Origin: Mahella sp.
GTDB taxonomy: Bacteria > Bacillota > Clostridia > Mahellales > Mahellaceae
Assembly: GCF_020054945.1 (NCBI RefSeq)
Contig: NZ_JAIHAU010000017.1
Coordinates: 1-48,674, forward strand
Reading direction: 5' to 3'
DNA length: 48,674 nt
The notes under the pieces are model-generated. The model saw only the letters and a program-made list of their open reading frames with translations. It made no database searches and was not told the origin of the DNA. The translations under genes were made by a program, and so were the position numbers. Positions 19,752 to 27,836 of the stretch are shown one piece after another (position 1 is the first letter of the stretch; every line of letters starts with the position of its first letter).

Positions 19752-20288
19752 ATGGATTTGAGAGAGGAAACGATAAGCAGCGAGAATATATACAACGGTT
19801 CTTTTTTATCGTTGCGCAAGGATATAGTACGCTTGCCAAACGGCAAGGTCAGCTCGAGGGATATAGTGGTTCATCCCGGAGCGGTGGTAGTGGCGGCAAT
19901 AGATGATGACGGATACGTACCGATGGTACGCCAGTACAGGAAAGCAGTAGACGATACCCTGCTGGAACTTCCAGCCGGCAAGATGGAATATGGCGAAGAT
20001 CCCGGGCAGTGCGCCTTAAGGGAATTAGCTGAGGAGACGGGCTATACAGCGGATAATATTCGACTGTTGACCGCATTTTATTCTACGCCGGGTTTTTCCA
20101 CCGAAAATATGTATTTATTCATGGCTACCGGCATAACAAAAGGCATCAGCAATACCGACGACGATGAATTTATAGAAGTGGAGCATTATAAACTCAATCA
20201 ACTAGTCGAGATGGTAATGGCAGGTGATATAAAAGACAGCAAAAGCATTGTTGGCATATTATTCGTCGATCGATTGTTAACCCGATAA
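19752..20288 (+). CDS. NUDIX hydrolase, ADP-ribose pyrophosphatase type
   Basis: 178 aa. A complete Nudix box starts GKMEYGEDPGQCALRELAEE and ends TGY, with the REXXEE metal-binding core. Upstream PAG and the GFSTENMYLF segment downstream are typical of ADP-ribose pyrophosphatases (NudF/YqkG), which hydrolyse ADP-ribose to AMP and ribose-5-phosphate. In the 82-nt gap before it is ACTGC-TCAA-GCAGT (19709-19722), a small hairpin of unknown use. NUDIX next to a Xer-type gene is a recurring arrangement in Firmicutes and actinobacteria. Confidence 0.93.
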   Translation: MDLREETISSENIYNGSFLSLRKDIVRLPNGKVSSRDIVVHPGAVVVAAIDDDGYVPMVRQYRKAVDDTLLELPAGKMEYGEDPGQCALRELAEETGYTADNIRLLTAFYSTPGFSTENMYLFMATGITKGISNTDDDEFIEVEHYKLNQLVEMVMAGDIKDSKSIVGILFVDRLLTR

Positions 20289-20290
20289 GA

Positions 20291-20320
20291 TACATAATAA
20301 AATGCCCGCCGGCATACATA
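20291..20320 (+). promoter_or_regulatory. Candidate sigma-E promoter of spoIIM
   Basis: TACATAAT (20291-20298), 14-nt spacer, CATACATA (20313-20320) resembles the mother-cell sigma-E pattern (GKMATATT-N14/15-CATACAMT), with 5/8 and 6/8 matches. In Bacillus spoIIM is sigma-E controlled. Confidence 0.45.
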
Positions 20321-20358
20321 TGTTCTATGAACAGGTGTAAAGCTGGGGGTGGCAGTAT

Positions 20359-20997
20359 TTGAAAAATGGCATAAAGAGTACTCTTATTCGGCATATAAGC
20401 GATAATTGGATATTGTATATTATAGTTTTGTTTGCGTTCATGGTGGGTACGGCAGCCGGTTCATTTTCCGTTGGGGCCATGGATGAAACGCAAAGAAGCG
20501 AGCTGATAGATACAATAAATAATTTTTTCGTTATACTCGGTACGACTCCTATGGATACATCGGCCATATTTAAACAATCTTTGCTTAACAATGGAGAGAT
20601 GGCCTTGTTGAGCTGGGTATTCGGCCTTATAGCTATTATAGGTGTACCGCTTATTTTTTTGTTAATCGTTATGCGCGGCTTTGTTATAGGATTTACTGTG
20701 GGGTTTATGGTGAAAGAATTTGCATACAGAGGTCTGCTTTTTGTGACCTTATCGATGCTGCCTTCGAATATCATATCGATACCGGTTTCTATGGCTATGG
20801 CTGTTGTATCTACGAGATATTCGATATATCTATGGAAAAATCGGCAAAATGTAATGGATAAAGCCCAACGCCGCCAGCAATTTCTGATATATACAGCTAT
20901 CGTATTGATTTTGTTCGGAGCATTGTTTATAGCGACGTTGATAGAAACGTTCATATCGCCGGCGTTGGTATCATTATTTTCCGATGCATTAAAATAG
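20359..20997 (+). CDS. spoIIM: Stage II sporulation protein M
   Basis: 212-aa membrane protein with about five hydrophobic segments. Family features are the first helix WILYIIVLFAFMVGTAAGSF, a cytoplasmic or external stretch with MDETQRSEL, and GFVIGFTVGFMVKEF. With SpoIID and SpoIIP it forms the DMP machine that drives septal peptidoglycan remodelling and engulfment. The start is TTG 20359 after a GGGGGTGG SD. It stands in the conserved spoIIM-xer-punA-dacF order of clostridia. Confidence 0.94.
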   Translation: MKNGIKSTLIRHISDNWILYIIVLFAFMVGTAAGSFSVGAMDETQRSELIDTINNFFVILGTTPMDTSAIFKQSLLNNGEMALLSWVFGLIAIIGVPLIFLLIVMRGFVIGFTVGFMVKEFAYRGLLFVTLSMLPSNIISIPVSMAMAVVSTRYSIYLWKNRQNVMDKAQRRQQFLIYTAIVLILFGALFIATLIETFISPALVSLFSDALK

Positions 20998-21049
20998 TTG
21001 ATTTTGGTAAATAATAATAGTAAATAATAACTTTCAAAGGAGCGGTTTT

Positions 21050-21913
21050 ATGTGGTACAGTAACTATATCGATGGGTATAAGCGTTATTTGGTCGAGGAA
21101 AAGAAGATGACCCCCAATACCGTTGAATGTTATCTTACCGATGTACGCCAGTATTTGGGATTTACCAATGGACAAGCCGCATTGCAGAACATGCTGTCGT
21201 CCGATACTATTGCCGAATATATGGATTATTTAAAACAAAAAGGCTGCATATCGACCACTATGTCGCGTAAGATATCATCGATAAAGAGCTTTTGTAAGTT
21301 TATGGTGCAAAAGGGGTATAGCGATATCGACCCATCTGTTGATTTACAAACTCCTAAGATAGATAAACGCGTACCTGCTATTTTGTCGCCGGATAAGGTT
21401 AAATTATTGCTGGCTCAGCCGAATTTACAAGAGCCGAAGGGCATCCGCGACAAAGCTATGTTAGAAATACTGTATGCCACAGGTTTTAAGGTATCGGAAT
21501 TGCTAGAGTTGACCATGGATGATATAAATACGGAAATGAATTATATAAAATGCAGGTCCGGTGATAAAGAACGTCTGCTGCCGATAAACCGTGTGGCATG
21601 CCAATATCTTCAGAATTATATTGTCCAGGCCCGGGACAAGCTGTTAAAGGGTAAAGAAAAATCCGTGGTATTTGTCAATTGTCACGGACAACCCATGAGC
21701 AGGCAAGGCTTTTGGAAAATAGTGAAATATTATGCCAAAAGGGCCGGTATAAATCAGCCTATAACGCCTTATACCTTAAGGCATTCCTTTGCCATAAATA
21801 TGTTGAGCAGCGGCATGGACATAAAGACCGTGCAGCAGCTGCTGGGGCATACCGATATATCCACCACATATACATATATGCAATTCGTGCATCCAAAAGG
21901 GGTTGCTAGATGA
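21050..21913 (+). CDS. XerD-like tyrosine recombinase with altered active site
   Basis: 287 aa, full length, with an N-terminal SAM-like core-binding domain (1-100) and a C-terminal catalytic domain. The nucleophile is Tyr276 (TTYTYMQF). Arg244 (TLRHSFA), His267 (LLGH) and the beta-hairpin Lys173 (GDKERLL) are present. The first catalytic Arg (E. coli XerD R148) is replaced by Lys147 in YATGFKVSELLEL, and the first His of HxxR by Tyr241 (PYTLR). Other Xer genes normally keep both residues. It may be slow, specialised or structural. The ATGA at its end starts a 26-codon ORF. Confidence 0.92.
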   Translation: MWYSNYIDGYKRYLVEEKKMTPNTVECYLTDVRQYLGFTNGQAALQNMLSSDTIAEYMDYLKQKGCISTTMSRKISSIKSFCKFMVQKGYSDIDPSVDLQTPKIDKRVPAILSPDKVKLLLAQPNLQEPKGIRDKAMLEILYATGFKVSELLELTMDDINTEMNYIKCRSGDKERLLPINRVACQYLQNYIVQARDKLLKGKEKSVVFVNCHGQPMSRQGFWKIVKYYAKRAGINQPITPYTLRHSFAINMLSSGMDIKTVQQLLGHTDISTTYTYMQFVHPKGVAR

Positions 21914-21990
21914 TAAGGAAAATAACTTTGATAGCAACCGATATACTGAACGCAGGTTTACTGGATAATGGTCGTAGCTTTAAAGAATGA
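21910..21990 (+). CDS. Putative 26-residue ORF coupled to the xer-like gene
   Basis: ATG at 21910 overlaps the xer stop as ATGA and the frame runs 26 codons, from MIRKITLIATDIL to NGRSFKE, ending at 21988-21990. Coupling of this type is common here for real genes. The 24 nt after it hold the punA SD. It is not a recognisable fragment of phosphopentomutase, which often sits at this place, though its first residues MIRKITLIATD faintly recall the DeoB N-terminus. It could be a microprotein, a remnant or chance. Confidence 0.35.
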   Translation: MIRKITLIATDILNAGLLDNGRSFKE

Positions 21991-22013
21991 CATAGTGCAA
22001 GGAGGGGGTAAAC

Positions 22014-22832
22014 ATGTACGACACGCTTATAAAGCAACGCAATTACATACTCGAACATCTGAACGGATTTAAACCGTCTGTGGGGCTTATATTGGGCTCG
22101 GGCCTGGGCAATCTGGCTCAAAGGGTAGAGGATCCTGTTATAGTGAATTATGGGGATATACCGGAGTTCCCTGTTTCCACAGTGTCAGGCCATGTGGGGC
22201 GTTTTATATTCGGTAGCTTAAGCGGATGCAACGTAGCCGTAATGCAGGGCCGCTTTCATCATTACGAGGGATATTCGCTCCAACAGGTATGTATGCCGGT
22301 GAGGATTATGGCGATGCTCGGTTGCAGTAAATTGGTGGTCACCAATGCCGCCGGCGGTATTAACCTGAACTTCAAGGCCGGCGATCTCATGCTTATAGAG
22401 GATCATATAAATTTAATGGGCGATAATCCCCTTATAGGGCCAAATATCGATCAGCTCGGTCCAAGGTTTCCGGATATGTCTTGTGCTTATGACGCCGAAT
22501 TAAGAAAGATAGCTCTTGGATGTGCAAAGAAGCAAGGCGTAGATTTACACCAAGGCGTATATGTCGCCTTAAATGGACCGAGCTATGAAACGCCGGCTGA
22601 GATACGTATGCTGCGCTTGCTTGGCGCTGATGCCGTAGGTATGTCTACGGTGCCTGAGGTTATAGCCGCCGTACATGCCGGCATGAAAGTGCTGGGCATA
22701 TCATGTATAACCAATATGGCGGCAGGCGTTTTGCCGCAGCCGCTTTCGCATAAAGAAGTGATGGACACCGCTGATGCCATAGCCGATATATTTCAAAGGC
22801 TTATGATAAGCATAATAAAAGAAATGGCCTAA
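22014..22832 (+). CDS. punA: Purine nucleoside phosphorylase
   Basis: Trimeric PNP of the PunA/DeoD2 type: phosphorolysis of guanosine and inosine to base and ribose-1-phosphate. It is 272 aa. Visible motifs are LILGSGLGNLA (phosphate loop), VSGHVGRF, MQGRFHHYEGY, VTNAAGGIN, LNGPSYETPAEIRM and GMSTVPEVIAA. It has a very strong SD (AAGGAGGGGG, 21999-22008). It stands between xer and dacF, as in other clostridia; deoB, often adjacent, is missing. Confidence 0.96.
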   Translation: MYDTLIKQRNYILEHLNGFKPSVGLILGSGLGNLAQRVEDPVIVNYGDIPEFPVSTVSGHVGRFIFGSLSGCNVAVMQGRFHHYEGYSLQQVCMPVRIMAMLGCSKLVVTNAAGGINLNFKAGDLMLIEDHINLMGDNPLIGPNIDQLGPRFPDMSCAYDAELRKIALGCAKKQGVDLHQGVYVALNGPSYETPAEIRMLRLLGADAVGMSTVPEVIAAVHAGMKVLGISCITNMAAGVLPQPLSHKEVMDTADAIADIFQRLMISIIKEMA

Positions 22833-22838
22833 TATGAT

Positions 22839-22869
22839 TGAATAACATCCCTTTTCTATGGATATGCTA
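22839..22869 (+). promoter_or_regulatory. Candidate forespore (sigma-G/F) promoter of dacF
   Basis: TGAATA (22839-22844), 18-nt spacer, TATGCTA (22863-22869) fits the sigma-G pattern TGMATA-N17/18-CATNNTA at all but one defined position. DacF is forespore-expressed in Bacillus. Confidence 0.6.
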
Positions 22870-22898
22870 GGATTAGCAACCATTGAGGAGGGATTATT

Positions 22899-24083
22899 TT
22901 GAATTCAAAATTATATAAGGGTATTTTTATTGTATCGTTATGCCTCGCTTTACTGAATGGGGCGTTTATAAGCAATATCGCAGCGGCTCAGGAGCCGAAC
23001 GAACAGGATGAGCAGCCTGCCGGCGAAGATTCGTTAAAGCTGCAAAGCAAATCGGCGGTTTTAATGGATGCAGCCACAGGCCAATTGTTATATGAAAAAA
23101 ATGCCCATGAAAAGCTCCCCATAGCCAGTATCACAAAGATAATGACCATGGATCTCATAATGGAAGCATTGGATTCTGGTCGCATCAAACTCACCGATGT
23201 TGTGAGGGTCAGCAAAGATGCCGCTTCGCTCGGAGGGTCACAGATCTGGTTGGAGGAAGGCGAGGAGATGACGGTGGATGAGATGATGAAGGCTATAGCT
23301 GTCAATTCGGCCAACGATGCCGCCGCGGCCATGGCCGAGTATATAGCCGGTACTCAAGAGAATTTTGTTAAAATGATGAATGAAAAGGCCAAATCGTTGG
23401 GAATGAACGATACTAACTTCGCTAATGTACATGGCCTCGATGATGACAATCATTACTCCAGTGCTTACGATGTGGCATTAATGTCCAGGGAACTGGTCAA
23501 GCATGAAGGTGTGTTCAAGTATACCAGCATATGGATGGACACGCTTCGAGATGGAGAAACCGGTTTGGCTAATACGAATAAATTGATACGCACATATGGT
23601 GCCGACGGGCTTAAGACAGGTTCCACCGATAAGGCTAAATATTGCATATCTGCTACTGCCAAAAAGGATGACATGCGTTTGATAGCGGTGATATTGGGTG
23701 GGCCTACCAGTCAAGTGCGCTTTGATGAGGCAGCTAAGCTGCTGGACTATGGTTTCAATACTTTTACCATAAATCGAATAGTGAAAAAAGGTGAGGTTAT
23801 ACGTAATATAAAGGTCACAAGGGGTAAATCGGATCAGGTTAATTGTATAGCAGCCGATGATCTCAGTGTTCTGACCCAAAAAGCCGATACCGATTCGGTA
23901 GAAAAACGCATTGAATTGCCCGAAACTATTGAAGCGCCGATAGCACAATCCCAAAAGATAGGCAAGTTAACCGCTCTTAAAGGTGGACAAGAGGTTGGCG
24001 GTGTTGATATAATAGCCGATAAGCCCGTGGAAAGAGCTTCGGTAACCGATATATTGAAGGATCTTTTAGTGCAATGGCTCTGA
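22899..24083 (+). CDS. dacF: D-alanyl-D-alanine carboxypeptidase DacF-type
   Basis: Low-molecular-weight penicillin-binding protein that trims the terminal D-Ala of peptidoglycan stems; DacF sets spore cortex cross-linking. It is 394 aa with an N-terminal signal peptide (about 1-30, ending near AAAQE). Serine-enzyme motifs are SITK (77-80), SAN (137-139) and KTGS (238-241). A C-terminal beta-rich PBP5_C domain and a last hydrophobic or amphipathic helix (VTDILKDLLVQWL) anchor it to the membrane. The start is TTG 22899 after GAGGAGGGA. A sigma-G-like promoter lies upstream. Confidence 0.95.
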   Translation: MNSKLYKGIFIVSLCLALLNGAFISNIAAAQEPNEQDEQPAGEDSLKLQSKSAVLMDAATGQLLYEKNAHEKLPIASITKIMTMDLIMEALDSGRIKLTDVVRVSKDAASLGGSQIWLEEGEEMTVDEMMKAIAVNSANDAAAAMAEYIAGTQENFVKMMNEKAKSLGMNDTNFANVHGLDDDNHYSSAYDVALMSRELVKHEGVFKYTSIWMDTLRDGETGLANTNKLIRTYGADGLKTGSTDKAKYCISATAKKDDMRLIAVILGGPTSQVRFDEAAKLLDYGFNTFTINRIVKKGEVIRNIKVTRGKSDQVNCIAADDLSVLTQKADTDSVEKRIELPETIEAPIAQSQKIGKLTALKGGQEVGGVDIIADKPVERASVTDILKDLLVQWL

Positions 24084-24090
24084 AATGTAA

Positions 24091-24119
24091 TTGCTAAATA
24101 GATATATTTGCGCTATACT
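24091..24119 (+). promoter_or_regulatory. Sigma-A promoter of lysA
   Basis: TTGCTA (24091-24096), 17-nt spacer, TATACT (24114-24119). It drives a leader of about 110 nt containing a long hairpin. Confidence 0.7.
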
Positions 24120-24140
24120 ATAAATATATACATTGGACGT

Positions 24141-24178
24141 GCCGGTGCCAGGAATGGCGATACATTCCAGACGCCGGT
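24141..24178 (+). promoter_or_regulatory. Long hairpin in the lysA leader
   Basis: GGAATG (24151-24156) / CATTCC (24163-24168) with loop GCGATA, extended outward by CCGGTG (24142-24147) pairing with CGCCGG (24172-24177), one T-G wobble included, across two small mismatches. No T-run follows, so it is not a simple terminator. It is too small for the lysine riboswitch. Confidence 0.55.
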
Positions 24179-24234
24179 TTATAATATTATTGTAAAGGGG
24201 TTTATGTTGTAGATTTATGGAACTGTGGGGTACT

Positions 24235-25461
24235 ATGAAGATAAATGGCAAAGGGCATTTGGAAATAGGCGGATGCGATACCGTAAGCCTGGCGCAGCGA
24301 TTTGGCACGCCGCTCTATGTTATGGACGATACTCAGATACGCGATGCATGCCGCCGATATGTGAACGCTATACAACAATATGGCAACGGAATGGTATTAT
24401 ATGCCGGTAAAGCGTTCTCCAATATAGCTATGTGCAAGCTTATACAGCAGGAAGGCTTGGGTCTCGATGTAGTGTCGGGCGGAGAACTATATACGGCTAT
24501 GAAGGCCGGATTCCCTCCCGAGAGGATATATATGCACGGAAACAATAAATCATATGAGGAACTGCGCATGGCCGTGGAATACGGCGTAGAACGCATAGTG
24601 ATAGATAGCTTTCACGAGGTAGAACTGTTGGAACAATTAGCCATAAACTACGATAAAAATATAGGCGTGTCGGTACGGGTTAAACCAGGTATAGATGCCC
24701 ATACGCACCACTATATAAAAACCGGTCAGCAGGATTCCAAATTCGGATTCGGCATAGAGGACGGGCAGATATACCGCATCATAGAATATATATTGACCCA
24801 GCCTCATTTGGAGTTAAAAGGCTTACATTGTCATATCGGATCGCAGATATTTGAAACAGATCCTTACATTGAGACTGCTAAAATAATGCTTAGGCTTATG
24901 TGGGATATAAATGACGCTTATGGGTTAAACATGGACGAGATAGATTTCGGTGGAGGTTTCGGCATAAGATATGTTGAAGAAGACAACCCTCTTGAGCCGG
25001 AAGATTATATAAACGCATTGTCCGACGGCATAAAGGCTTATTGCGATAATAACTCAAGGCAATATCCCCGAATATTGATCGAACCGGGGCGTTCCATTGC
25101 AGGTCCGGCCGGTATAACGCTGTATACGGTCGGTGCTATAAAGCATATACCCGATGTGCGCACATATGTGAGCGTAGACGGCGGTATGGCTGACAATCCG
25201 CGACCGGCTTTATATCAAGCCAAATACAGCGCCATGATAGCTAATAAGGCTGATAAACCTGCGGAATCTACGATATCGATAGCCGGTAAATGCTGTGAAT
25301 CGGGCGATATGCTTATATGGGACATAGATTTACCTAAGGTTGACTCGGGCGATATACTAGCTGTTTTTGATACCGGCGCTTATAATTATTCCATGGCCAG
25401 CAATTATAACAGACTTCCGATTGCTGCTGTCGTATTGGTAAAGGAATATGTTAGATTTTAG
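24235..25461 (+). CDS. lysA: Diaminopimelate decarboxylase
   Basis: PLP enzyme converting meso-diaminopimelate to L-lysine. 408 aa. The PLP lysine is in VLYAGKAFSN, followed by SGGELYTA, HGNNKSYEEL, the GLHCHIGSQIF motif, DFGGGFGI, EPGRSIAGPAG and the C-terminal CCESGDMLIWD with the substrate-binding Cys-Glu, and AYNYSMASNYN. An in-frame ATG at 24217 adds six residues but lacks an SD at a useful distance; ATG 24235 follows GTGGGG. The gene overlaps the following M50 protease gene by 14 nt. Confidence 0.96.
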   Translation: MKINGKGHLEIGGCDTVSLAQRFGTPLYVMDDTQIRDACRRYVNAIQQYGNGMVLYAGKAFSNIAMCKLIQQEGLGLDVVSGGELYTAMKAGFPPERIYMHGNNKSYEELRMAVEYGVERIVIDSFHEVELLEQLAINYDKNIGVSVRVKPGIDAHTHHYIKTGQQDSKFGFGIEDGQIYRIIEYILTQPHLELKGLHCHIGSQIFETDPYIETAKIMLRLMWDINDAYGLNMDEIDFGGGFGIRYVEEDNPLEPEDYINALSDGIKAYCDNNSRQYPRILIEPGRSIAGPAGITLYTVGAIKHIPDVRTYVSVDGGMADNPRPALYQAKYSAMIANKADKPAESTISIAGKCCESGDMLIWDIDLPKVDSGDILAVFDTGAYNYSMASNYNRLPIAAVVLVKEYVRF

Positions 25462-26095
25462 GAATTTTGACCTGATGACATTTTTATATCAGTTGCTGGC
25501 GCTTTTAATCGCTTTTTCCTTCCATGAATTCGCGCATGCTTTGGTGGCGGATCGATTGGGAGATCCCACGCCCAGGCAGCAGGGCCGTTTGACATTGGAC
25601 CCTATGGCGCATATAGATGTCATAGGCTTTTTGCTTTTGCTGTTTGCCGGATTCGGATGGGCTAAGCCGGTGGAGATAGACCCGAGAAACTTCAAAAACC
25701 GCAAGTGGGGCGATATACTTGTATCGATAGCCGGACCACTGACCAATCTCATGATAGCCTTGATAGCATATATCGTACTGGCTTTTTTATCAATGTCTGC
25801 TTCATTTGATAATCAGATAATAGCTAATATACTTTGGACTATAGTAGGGCTCAATATAGGGCTGGCCGTATTTAATATATTGCCTATCCCGCCGCTGGAC
25901 GGTTATCATGTTTTTAAGAGTTTGTTTTTCAAATATAATGTAAAATTTTTTTGGGAATTCGAGCGCTATAGCTTCATAGTACTTATAATATTGATTATAA
26001 CAGGTGTTATAGGAATGATTATGAATCCTTTAATGAATCTAGTTATAAACAGCATGAATGTCATAGTAATGGTGCTCTACTCTATATTCTTTTAG
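25448..26095 (+). CDS. Site-2-protease family (M50) membrane metalloprotease
   Basis: 215-aa polytopic protein with about five membrane segments. The zinc motif HEFAHA is in the second hydrophobic segment, and the third ligand lies in the NILPIPPLDGYHV segment (the N/PxDG motif). It is a short form without PDZ or CBS domains, like Bacillus YwhC and many clostridial 'site-2 protease family' proteins; substrates are unknown. ATG 25448 lies within the lysA end. An internal ATG at about 25475 is a less likely start because residues before it match the family. Confidence 0.9.
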   Translation: MLDFRNFDLMTFLYQLLALLIAFSFHEFAHALVADRLGDPTPRQQGRLTLDPMAHIDVIGFLLLLFAGFGWAKPVEIDPRNFKNRKWGDILVSIAGPLTNLMIALIAYIVLAFLSMSASFDNQIIANILWTIVGLNIGLAVFNILPIPPLDGYHVFKSLFFKYNVKFFWEFERYSFIVLIILIITGVIGMIMNPLMNLVINSMNVIVMVLYSIFF

Positions 26096-26109
26096 CAGGA
26101 GGATGTTTT

Positions 26110-27093
26110 ATGACGGCAAAACAACGCGTTATGAGCGGTATGAGACCCACGGGCAGGCTTCATTTGGGCAATTACTTCGGTGCCTTGGATAGCTGGCTTA
26201 AATTACAGGGCAAATATGAATGCTTTCATTCGATAGTGGATTGGCATGCCTTGACGACGGCTTATCAGGAAAGCGAGGATATAAAAGAGAATATATTGCA
26301 AATGGCTATAGATTGGCTGAGCGTTGGCTTGGACCCAAATAAGAGCGCCATATATGTGCAATCGCGCGTCAAAGAGATAGCCGAGCTTCACCTGCTGCTG
26401 TCCATGATAGTGCCAGTGTCGTGGTTGGAGCGATGCCCCACTTATAAGGATCAACTGGTGCAGTTAAAGGATAAAGAGATAGCCACATACGGATTTCTCG
26501 GTTATCCGAATCTGATGGCGTCGGACATATTGATATGCAAGGCCTCTATAGTGCCCGTAGGCGAGGATCAATTGCCCCATCTGGAATTAGCACGCGAGAT
26601 AGTTAGGCGTTTTAATTTTTTGTATGGTGAAACCTTTCCCGAACCTCAGGCGCTTTTAAATGATGTAAAAGTGTTGCCGGGCTTAGACGGCAGAAAGATG
26701 AGCAAGAGTTATGGCAATACCATACTTCTTTCAGAAGACCCGGAATCGGCAAGGAAGAAAATAAGCATGATGATTACCGACCCGGCCAGGATAAAAAAAG
26801 ATGACCCGGGGCATCCGGATATATGCTCCGTGTTCGCTTTCCACAAAGTATTCAGTCCCGACATAGTGCAGCAACGCGAGCAGGAGTGCAAGGACGGTCA
26901 AATAGGATGTGTTCAGTGTAAACGCCAGTTAGCCGATAATGTAGTGGCGTTTTTGGAGCCTATATATGAGCGCCGTAAGGAACTGGAGAAGAATATGGAT
27001 TACGTTCACGATGTACTCGACGATGGCTATAATAAGATAAAGCCAATAGCGCAGGAAACCATGGAAGAGGTTAGATCCGAAATGGGACTATGA
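26110..27093 (+). CDS. trpS: Tryptophanyl-tRNA synthetase
   Basis: Class I synthetase charging tRNA-Trp; 327 aa, normal for bacteria. The first motif is SGMRPTGRLHLGNYFGA (HIGH equivalent HLGN), with DWHALTT following; the second is KMSKS at 196-200 in DGRKMSKSYGN. The C-terminal anticodon-binding part includes CVQCKRQLADNV. SD AGGAGGA stands before ATG 26110. No T-box is present in the 14-nt gap, so it is expressed from upstream. Its stop overlaps scpA (ATGA). Confidence 0.97.
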   Translation: MTAKQRVMSGMRPTGRLHLGNYFGALDSWLKLQGKYECFHSIVDWHALTTAYQESEDIKENILQMAIDWLSVGLDPNKSAIYVQSRVKEIAELHLLLSMIVPVSWLERCPTYKDQLVQLKDKEIATYGFLGYPNLMASDILICKASIVPVGEDQLPHLELAREIVRRFNFLYGETFPEPQALLNDVKVLPGLDGRKMSKSYGNTILLSEDPESARKKISMMITDPARIKKDDPGHPDICSVFAFHKVFSPDIVQQREQECKDGQIGCVQCKRQLADNVVAFLEPIYERRKELEKNMDYVHDVLDDGYNKIKPIAQETMEEVRSEMGL

Positions 27094-27821
27094 GCTACAA
27101 TGTGAAATTGGATGCCTTTGAAGGGCCTCTGGATCTGCTTTTGTATTTAATAAAACAATCAAAGCTCGAAATAACCGATATCTCCATGGCTGATATAACA
27201 TATCAGTACATGGAGTACATATCGCAGGCCCAGGATAACAATATGGATTTAACCAGTGAGTTTCTGGTAACAGCAGCCACTTTGATAGAGATAAAGTCGA
27301 GATCATTGCTGCCAAATTCGCCCAAAGCCGGAGAGGATGAGCCGGTCGACGAGGCAGATCCCGAGCAGCGTTTAAAGGCCAGGCTGCAAATCTATAACGC
27401 TTACAAGGAGGCAGCCGCATATTTGCGTATGCTGGAACAATGCCAGGAGATGGTCTTTACTGGGCCGATCCGCTATGTTTCAAAACCAGAACCCATACGC
27501 GTTATAGAAATAAACGCTGCTGCGGAAGATTTATTCAACTGCTATCATAGATTGCTGAATCGAATCAAGCCGGTAGCGCCTTATAATGTTAAAGCCGAGG
27601 CCGTTTCTTTAAATAGGCAGATAAATATATTCAAACGTTTGCTGAGCCTGTTCGAGCGCATACGTTTTGGCCGCATTGTGGCGCGCTATAGGTTCGATAA
27701 AGCGCATGTGGTAGTATCCTTTTTATCGGTTTTGGAACTGATGAAATCTGGCGAAGCCGATGCCTATCAGTCCAAACCGTTTGCCGAGCTCATAATAAAG
27801 CGAATAAAGCGACGATGGTGA
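27090..27821 (+). CDS. scpA: Segregation and condensation protein A
   Basis: Kleisin subunit that bridges the SMC heads in the bacterial condensin, for chromosome segregation. 243 aa. The N-terminal kleisin part is seen as FEGPLDLLLYLIKQSKLEI, then DISMADITYQYMEYI and TEFLVTAATLIEIKSRSLLP-type helices; the C-terminal winged helix ends VVSFLSVLELMKSG and the AELIIKRI strand. Start ATG overlaps the trpS stop (ATGA). It is followed 15 nt later by scpB, the usual pairing. Confidence 0.96.
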   Translation: MSYNVKLDAFEGPLDLLLYLIKQSKLEITDISMADITYQYMEYISQAQDNNMDLTSEFLVTAATLIEIKSRSLLPNSPKAGEDEPVDEADPEQRLKARLQIYNAYKEAAAYLRMLEQCQEMVFTGPIRYVSKPEPIRVIEINAAAEDLFNCYHRLLNRIKPVAPYNVKAEAVSLNRQINIFKRLLSLFERIRFGRIVARYRFDKAHVVVSFLSVLELMKSGEADAYQSKPFAELIIKRIKRRW

Positions 27822-27836
27822 AGCGAGGAATAATAA

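Noticed and set aside
20303-20341. 12-codon ORF before spoIIM
   Set aside because: No SD and it lies in a likely promoter region.
24120-24234. Lysine riboswitch before lysA
   Set aside because: Leader of about 110 nt is too short and only one hairpin is present.
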